A stretch of DNA of 64,000 bases from Streptomyces sp. S.PB5. GTDB lineage: Bacteria; Actinomycetota; Actinomycetes; Streptomycetales; Streptomycetaceae. The stretch is from NCBI RefSeq assembly GCF_030403745.1, contig NZ_JAQMWP010000015.1:62001-126000 (forward strand). The letters run 5' to 3'. The position numbers and the translations under genes are program-made. The notes beneath the pieces are model-generated. The model saw only the letters and a program-made list of their open reading frames with translations. It had not been told where the DNA came from and did not search any database. This document shows positions 59,358 to 64,000 of the stretch, in pieces (position 1 is the first letter of the stretch; each line of letters opens with the position of its first letter).

Positions 59358-60398
59358 ATGGATCCCGTCGAGGCCCTGGACCGGATCGCCTTCCTGCTGG
59401 AGCGGTCCCTCGCGCCGACGTACCGGGTGCGTGCCTTCCGTACGGCGTCCCGGGTGCTGGCCGCGCTGCCGGAGGGCGGGATCCGGGAGCGGGCGGAGGC
59501 CGGGACGCTGGAGTCGCTCAAGGGGGTCGGGCCGAAGACGGCGAACGTGGTGCGCGAGGCGCTCGCCGGAGAGGTGCCCGGCTATCTGGTGAGGCTGGAG
59601 GGCGAGGCGCCCGCCGGTCCCGCCGTGCGGGGCGGCAAGGAGCTGCGGGCGCTGCTGCGGGGCGACTGCCATGTGCACTCCGACTGGTCGGACGGCGGCA
59701 GCCCGATCGAGGAGATGGGGCGTACGGCGGCGGAGCTCGGGCACGAGTGGACGGTGCTCACCGACCACTCCCCGCGGCTGACGGTGGCCCGCGGGCTGTC
59801 CCCCGAACGGCTGCGCGAGCAGCTGGACGTGGTGGCGGAGCTGAACGCGACCTGGGCGCCGTTCCGGCTGCTGACGGGTATCGAGTGCGACATCCTCGAC
59901 GACGGCTCGCTCGACCAGGAGGAGGAACTCCTGGAGCGGCTCGATGTCGTGGTCGTGTCCGTGCACTCCAAGCTGCGCATGGACGCCCGCTCGATGACCC
60001 GCCGCATGGTGGCCGCCGTGCGCAATCCGCATGCGGACGTCCTCGGGCACTGCACGGGACGGCTGGTCACCGGGCGGGGGCGGCCCGAGTCGGAGTTCGA
60101 CGCCGACGAGGTGTTCGCCGCGTGCGCCGAGTCGGGCACGGCCGTGGAGATCAACAGTCGGCCCGAGCGGCTCGACCCGCCCCGGCGGCTGCTGCGGCAG
60201 GCCGTGGCGGCGGGGGTGCTGTTCTCGATCGACACCGACGCGCACGCGCCGGGGCAGCTGGACTGGCAGATCCTCGGCTGTGCCCGGGCGCAGGAGTGCG
60301 GGGTGCCGGCCGGGCGTGTGGTGACGTCCTGGTCCCTTCAGGAGCTGCTGGCCTGGACCCGGGAGGGGCGGATTCCGTCCGGAGTGGCGGGCTCCTGA
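59358..60398 (+). CDS. PHP-domain phosphoesterase with N-terminal HhH region (PolX-like)
   Basis: The 346-residue protein starts at the second of two close ATGs, which has GGAGGAG at proper distance. Residues 1-75 form a helix-hairpin-helix region (SLKGVGPKTANVVREALAG) like the start of DNA polymerase X. From about 95 the PHP domain follows: CHVHSDWSDGGSPIEEM, VLTDHSPRL, GIECDILDDG, VSVHSKLRMD, LGHCTGR and DTDAHAPGQ supply the metal ligands. The polymerase catalytic domain of PolX is absent. A DNA-repair 3'-end or phosphoester-cleaving role is inferred. Confidence 0.91.
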   Translation: MDPVEALDRIAFLLERSLAPTYRVRAFRTASRVLAALPEGGIRERAEAGTLESLKGVGPKTANVVREALAGEVPGYLVRLEGEAPAGPAVRGGKELRALLRGDCHVHSDWSDGGSPIEEMGRTAAELGHEWTVLTDHSPRLTVARGLSPERLREQLDVVAELNATWAPFRLLTGIECDILDDGSLDQEEELLERLDVVVVSVHSKLRMDARSMTRRMVAAVRNPHADVLGHCTGRLVTGRGRPESEFDADEVFAACAESGTAVEINSRPERLDPPRRLLRQAVAAGVLFSIDTDAHAPGQLDWQILGCARAQECGVPAGRVVTSWSLQELLAWTREGRIPSGVAGS

Positions 60399-60447
60399 CG
60401 TGGTACTCGTGCGCTGCGCGAGGTACGTCGGGTGAGGAGGACGAGCA

Positions 60448-61122
60448 ATGGAAAGGGCGGCCGTGTTCGACGTCGACGGGACCCTGGTCGATACCAATCA
60501 CCTGCATGCGGTCACGTGGTGGGAGGCCTTCCGGCAGGCCGGCCATCAGGTGCCGATGCACGCCATCCACCGGGCCGTGGGGCTCAACTCGGAGGACCTG
60601 GTCGCCCATCTGCTCGGCAGCGCCCGGGCCGAGCGGGAGGCGGCCGAGCTGAGCGCCGCGCACAAGGCGCTCTACGGGCAGTACTTCGACCGGCTGCCCG
60701 CGCTGCGGGACGCCGGACGGCTGCTGCGGCGCCTCGACCACGAGCACTGGACGGTGGTGCTGGCGACCTCGGCGGGCGGTGCGGAGCTGTCCGCGCTGCG
60801 CCGGGCGATCGGCGCGGACGACGCCATCACCGCCACCGCGAGCGCCGACGACGTCACCGAGGGCAAGCCCGCGCCGGAGCCCGTCGAGCATGCCCTGGAG
60901 CTGGCGGGGGTACCGGCCCGGCGGGCGGTGTTCGTCGGCGACACGGTGTGGGACATGCGGGCGGGCAGCCGGGCCGGGGTGCGCTGCGTGGGTGTGCTGT
61001 GCGGCGGCATTCCGCGCGGGGACCTGGAGCAGGCGGGCGCGGAGGCGGTCTACGACGATCCCGCCCAGCTGCTGGAGAGGCTGTCGGACAGCCCGTTCGC
61101 CTGGGCGGCGTTCGAGCGGTGA
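60448..61122 (+). CDS. HAD-superfamily hydrolase
   Basis: The 224-residue protein is a haloacid-dehalogenase-like phosphatase. Motif I is FDVDGTLVDTNH with both catalytic aspartates, motif II is VVLATSA, motif III is EGKPAPEPV and motif IV is FVGDTVWDM. The helical cap between residues 15 and 85 marks the phosphoglycolate phosphatase/beta-phosphoglucomutase subclass. It follows the PHP gene by 49 bp on the same strand and may share its transcript. Confidence 0.93.
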   Translation: MERAAVFDVDGTLVDTNHLHAVTWWEAFRQAGHQVPMHAIHRAVGLNSEDLVAHLLGSARAEREAAELSAAHKALYGQYFDRLPALRDAGRLLRRLDHEHWTVVLATSAGGAELSALRRAIGADDAITATASADDVTEGKPAPEPVEHALELAGVPARRAVFVGDTVWDMRAGSRAGVRCVGVLCGGIPRGDLEQAGAEAVYDDPAQLLERLSDSPFAWAAFER

Positions 61123-61309
61123 CGCAGCTCACGCCATATCAGGACAGACCGGGGAACACTCAAGGGTGGTTGCCCGTTGAACGACACGTGGGTGCGGATG
61201 GGACAGTGTCCCCGGGCCTCACCTTTTGCCCACAGGGACGATCGTTCGGCTGAAGCCCTGTGGAGCCTTTCGCCGAGAGGCGACCGCCATCCGCGCCCAC
61301 ATCGAAGCC

Positions 61310-61343
61310 GCCCCGGCCGTGATTCCCCCGTCACGGTCGGGGC
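61310..61343 (+). terminator. 13-bp hairpin before the SDR gene
   Basis: GCCCCGGCCGTGA (61310-61322) pairs with TCACGGTCGGGGC (61331-61343) across eight bases with one G-T wobble. It lies in the 295-bp gap between the HAD and SDR genes and probably ends transcription from upstream. The rest of the gap shows nothing clear. Confidence 0.75.
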
Positions 61344-61379
61344 TTCCCTCTGCCCCGCCTCCGGTCCGGCGGTCCGCGC

Positions 61380-61410
61380 TTGACTTCGAGAACACTCCAA
61401 TTCGTAGCGT
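61380..61410 (+). promoter_or_regulatory. Candidate promoter of a leaderless SDR transcript
   Basis: TTGACT (61380-61385) and TAGCGT (61405-61410) are spaced 19 bp. The predicted start of transcription falls at or next to the ATG at 61418, which has no ribosome site. A leaderless message is likely. Confidence 0.5.
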
Positions 61411-61417
61411 TCCCGGC

Positions 61418-62380
61418 ATGAGCACCGCACAGCACAAGATCGGATCGGGCTTCGACGCCCGCAGCACCGCCGCCGACGTCCTCGCCGGCCTCGACCTCAC
61501 CGGCAGGCTCGCCGTCGTCACCGGCGGCTACTCGGGGCTCGGCCTGGAGACCACGCGTGCGCTCACCGAGGCGGGCGCCCGGGTGGTCGTACCGGCCCGC
61601 CGCCCCGCGGTCGCCCGGGAGGCCGTGGCGGGCATCGACGGCGTCGAGGTCGACGCGCTGGACCTCGGGGACCTGGACAGCGTGCGCGCCTTCGCCGACC
61701 GCTTCCTCGCCTCCGGCCGCCGCATCGACTTCATGATCGACAACGCGGGGATCATGGCCTGCCCGGAGACCCGGGTCGGCCCGGGCTGGGAAGCGCAGTT
61801 CGCCACCAACCACCTCGGCCACTTCGCCCTGGTCAACCGGCTGTGGCCGGCCCTCGCGGACGGCGGCGCCCGGGTCGTTTCGGTGTCGTCGCGCGCCCAC
61901 CACTTCTCGGGCATGCGCTGGGACGACGTCCAGTGGACCCGGGGCTACGACAAGTGGCAGGCCTACGGCCAGGCCAAGACCGCGAACGTCCTGTTCGCCG
62001 TCCACCTGGACCGTCTGGGCCGCGAGCACGGCGTACGGGCCTTCGCCCTGCACCCCGGCGGCATCTTCACCCCGCTGCAACGGCACATCCCCAAGGCCGA
62101 GATGGTCGAGCGCGGCTGGATCGACGAGCAGGGCAACTTCCTCGATCCCGAGGGCTTCAAGACGCCGGAGCAGGGCGCGGCCACCCAGGTGTGGGCGGCG
62201 ACCTCACCCCGGCTGGACGGCCTGGGCGGCGTCTACCTGGAGGACTGCGACATCGCCGAACCCGCCGTCGACGGCGATCAGACCAGCGGTGTCAAGGCCT
62301 GGGCGACCGACCCGGAGCAGGCGGCGCGCCTGTGGACGCTGTCGGCGGAACTGACCGGCGTGGACGCGTTCCCCGCCTGA
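61418..62380 (+). CDS. Short-chain dehydrogenase/reductase
   Basis: The 320-residue SDR has the nucleotide loop VVTGGYSGLGLETTRAL, NNAG-like IDNAGIMACPE, the catalytic Ser in VSVSSRAHHFSG and the Tyr/Lys pair in YGQAKTANVLF. HPGGIFTPLQRH follows as usual. It resembles the retinol dehydrogenase/protochlorophyllide-reductase-like branch common in actinobacteria. Substrate unknown. Confidence 0.93.
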   Translation: MSTAQHKIGSGFDARSTAADVLAGLDLTGRLAVVTGGYSGLGLETTRALTEAGARVVVPARRPAVAREAVAGIDGVEVDALDLGDLDSVRAFADRFLASGRRIDFMIDNAGIMACPETRVGPGWEAQFATNHLGHFALVNRLWPALADGGARVVSVSSRAHHFSGMRWDDVQWTRGYDKWQAYGQAKTANVLFAVHLDRLGREHGVRAFALHPGGIFTPLQRHIPKAEMVERGWIDEQGNFLDPEGFKTPEQGAATQVWAATSPRLDGLGGVYLEDCDIAEPAVDGDQTSGVKAWATDPEQAARLWTLSAELTGVDAFPA

Positions 62381-62470
62381 GCCGATCCCTGCGCGACCCG
62401 GCGATGGACGCCGTGGCTTCGACGGCCGGCGCATCGTCCGTCGCGGCGAAGAACTCCGCGACGCCCACCG

Positions 62471-64000
62471 TCAGTCGTCGCCCTCTCCCGCGGCCCCCGG
62501 GTCGAAGTCCTCGCCGACGGTGTAGGTGTCCTTGACCTTCACCTCGGCCACCCCGCGGCCCTCCGGGAAGACGCGTCGCCAGTCACCGATGACGTGCAAC
62601 TCGTCGGTGCCCATGGCGCGGACGACCGTCAGGCCTTCCTCGTGGGCCTTGTATGCCTTCGTCCAGAGGTTGGCGAAGGCCTGGGAGCGGATGAGGTGCA
62701 TCCAGTCGGGGCGGTAGAGCTCGCGGTTGTAGTTGGACTCGCCCATCGTGGAGACGAACTTGGAGTACATCGCCTTCACGTACTCCAGCGTCACGTCGTC
62801 GCCCTCGGCGATCGCCCGGTCGCGGGCGTCCTTCAGCGCGACGCGGAACTTCTCCAGGAGGTTCTCGGTCGCGCCGGAGGTGAACGACTCGTGGATCACC
62901 GGTGGTTCGCACAGCCCGTACCTCGGCCCCGACAGACGCAGCAGCAGCCGCAGGGTCGGCTCGGTGACCCAGAGGGGGCCGGGCTCGTCGCGGTTGCCGA
63001 TCGGGTTGGGCAGGTGCGCCTCGTGCTCCCACGCGGGCGGGGTGATCAGATGGACACCGGCCCGGCGGCGGTCGTGCTCGAAGCCCGTGGAGTGCTCCAA
63101 CTGGCCGATCGGCAGATGGGTCTTGAGCGCCGACAGATACGCGCCGTTGATGTCGAGGGCGGTCACCTCGTGCGCGCCCGGGGGGAGTTCGGTGCGCGCC
63201 CACTTGGGGCGGGCCTCCCAGATCCGGTCGGCGCCGCGGGCGGTCTGCTTGCGCAGGATGTCCGGGATCCAGGGGTGCGCGACGACGTCGTAGCGGCCGC
63301 CCTTGCGGGTCTCGTCCAGCAGCGCCATGGCGTCCGGGATGGCCCTTTTCACCAGCGCCGCGGTCGCCTCCTCCAGATCACCGCCGTGCTTGTCCAGCGC
63401 GGCGGCCACCGCGGCACCGATCAGGTCGGGGTCCTGACCGGCGGTCTGCATACGGCGGCCGACGGGGACGACCCGGACGGGCTCGGCGGCGCGGTCGCGC
63501 GGCGCGCGGGCCGCGGCGGTACGGCTCTCCACCGGCGGGGGCTGCACGGGCGCCGGCTGCACGGGCTCGGGCTGTACGGGTACGGGCTGTACGGGCGCGG
63601 CCGGTTCCGGGGTCGCCGTGCCGCAGTCGGCGGGGTCGAGGTGCTGTGGGAACCCGGCGACCTGGTGACGGGCCGGCGCACCGCACAGCACACAGGGCTG
63701 TGGGGCGGGCAGTGCCTCGACCTCGTCGGACTCGGAGCCCGGACCGCGGCCGGAGTCGGAGCCGGAGCCGGAGCCGGAGTCGGAATCTGCGCTGCCGTCC
63801 GCCAACCCCGGTTCCCCGGGCTCCACCGGCTCGGGCGCCTCCTCGGCAGCCTGTTCCGCCAGCTTGGTCCGGGCCCCTTCCAGGAAGTAGGCGTACTTCT
63901 CGCGCACCTCGCCGCCGGGGTCGCGCCCCGACTCCCAGCCGCCGACGGTGGAGGGACTCACACCGAGAACCCGGGCCACCTGGGTGCGGGAGAGGTTCAG
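62471..64000 (-). CDS. Tap-like protein with XRE helix-turn-helix, 5' end beyond the window
   Basis: At least 509 residues are visible and the start lies past the right edge. The N-terminus is an XRE/Cro helix-turn-helix (LSRTQVARVLGVSPSTVGGWESG). A Ser/Gly/Asp- and Pro/Val/Gln-rich linker follows, with a CVLCGAPARHQ cysteine pair. The C-terminal half contains TALDINGAYLSALKTHLPIG, which resembles the matching segment of Streptomyces telomere-associated protein Tap, then KAMYSKFVSTMGES and MGTDELHVIGDW. Those three stretches are spaced like motifs A, B and C of family B DNA polymerases in weakened form. A tpg gene is not downstream. Tap homology is from memory of the family. Confidence 0.65.
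   Translation of the reverse strand: MNLSRTQVARVLGVSPSTVGGWESGRDPGGEVREKYAYFLEGARTKLAEQAAEEAPEPVEPGEPGLADGSADSDSGSGSGSDSGRGPGSESDEVEALPAPQPCVLCGAPARHQVAGFPQHLDPADCGTATPEPAAPVQPVPVQPEPVQPAPVQPPPVESRTAAARAPRDRAAEPVRVVPVGRRMQTAGQDPDLIGAAVAAALDKHGGDLEEATAALVKRAIPDAMALLDETRKGGRYDVVAHPWIPDILRKQTARGADRIWEARPKWARTELPPGAHEVTALDINGAYLSALKTHLPIGQLEHSTGFEHDRRRAGVHLITPPAWEHEAHLPNPIGNRDEPGPLWVTEPTLRLLLRLSGPRYGLCEPPVIHESFTSGATENLLEKFRVALKDARDRAIAEGDDVTLEYVKAMYSKFVSTMGESNYNRELYRPDWMHLIRSQAFANLWTKAYKAHEEGLTVVRAMGTDELHVIGDWRRVFPEGRGVAEVKVKDTYTVGEDFDPGAAGEGDD

Noticed and set aside
61200..61260. A cold-shock or RNA gene in the HAD-SDR gap
   Set aside because: No coding frame with family features and no RNA fold beyond the hairpin at 61310 could be supported.

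Overview
The window is high-GC actinobacterial chromosome, almost certainly Streptomyces. The evidence is the GC-rich third codon positions, the very rare TTA codons, a complete conservon (CvnA-B-C-D plus P450), ECF sigma factors in several forms, a CebR-type cellulose operator, and a Tap-like (telomere-associated) protein at the right edge. No rRNA, tRNA, CRISPR array, transposase or integrase was seen. The content (many regulators, P450s, small oxidoreductases, gene remnants) looks like accessory chromosome-arm material.

Layout. 1-11.4 kb: an ECF41-type sigma factor overlapping an orphan cytochrome b, a secreted GH9 cellulase under a CebR box, a PAS-GAF-PP2C-HATPase phosphatase, a divergent ECF sigma/Ser-Thr kinase pair, a lipoprotein and an ArsB-like carrier. 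11.4-13.7 kb: a membrane protein joining a sigma-factor-like domain, a zinc anti-sigma motif and a ricin lectin. 13.7-20.9 kb: AraC with phytanoyl-CoA dioxygenase, an aldo/keto reductase, a LuxR remnant, three alpha/beta hydrolases, a metallo-beta-lactamase fold protein and a flavoprotein. 21-29 kb: TetR/ferredoxin/P450 and many single-gene detoxification-type enzymes. 29-33 kb: TetR, APC permease and amidohydrolase.

33.2-41.2 kb is the most interesting block. A conservon operon (cvnA-B-C-D-P450, minus strand) ends against a convergent 562-residue protein carrying an exact DDxxD motif and two cysteine clusters. A 46-bp perfect palindrome separates the two. The P450 lacks the ExxR arginine, as in the CYP157 family, and has a TTA leucine codon at position 6. 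A PucR-type regulator diverges from cvnA.

41-48 kb holds TetR-, GlxA- and MarR-controlled metabolic genes with clear palindromic operators. 48.4-53.1 kb holds a TTA-containing STAS protein, a divergent EF-Tu gene broken by one missing base, a PRPP synthetase paralogue and a Tet(M)/OtrA-type ribosomal protection protein with a repeat-like segment inside its frame. 53.1-58 kb holds another P450, a DUF4230 protein, and an Mrp-type antiporter operon whose middle has been replaced by a lower-GC AraC/cupin pair. 58-64 kb holds VanZ, TauE, PHP, HAD and SDR genes and the 5'-truncated Tap-like gene.
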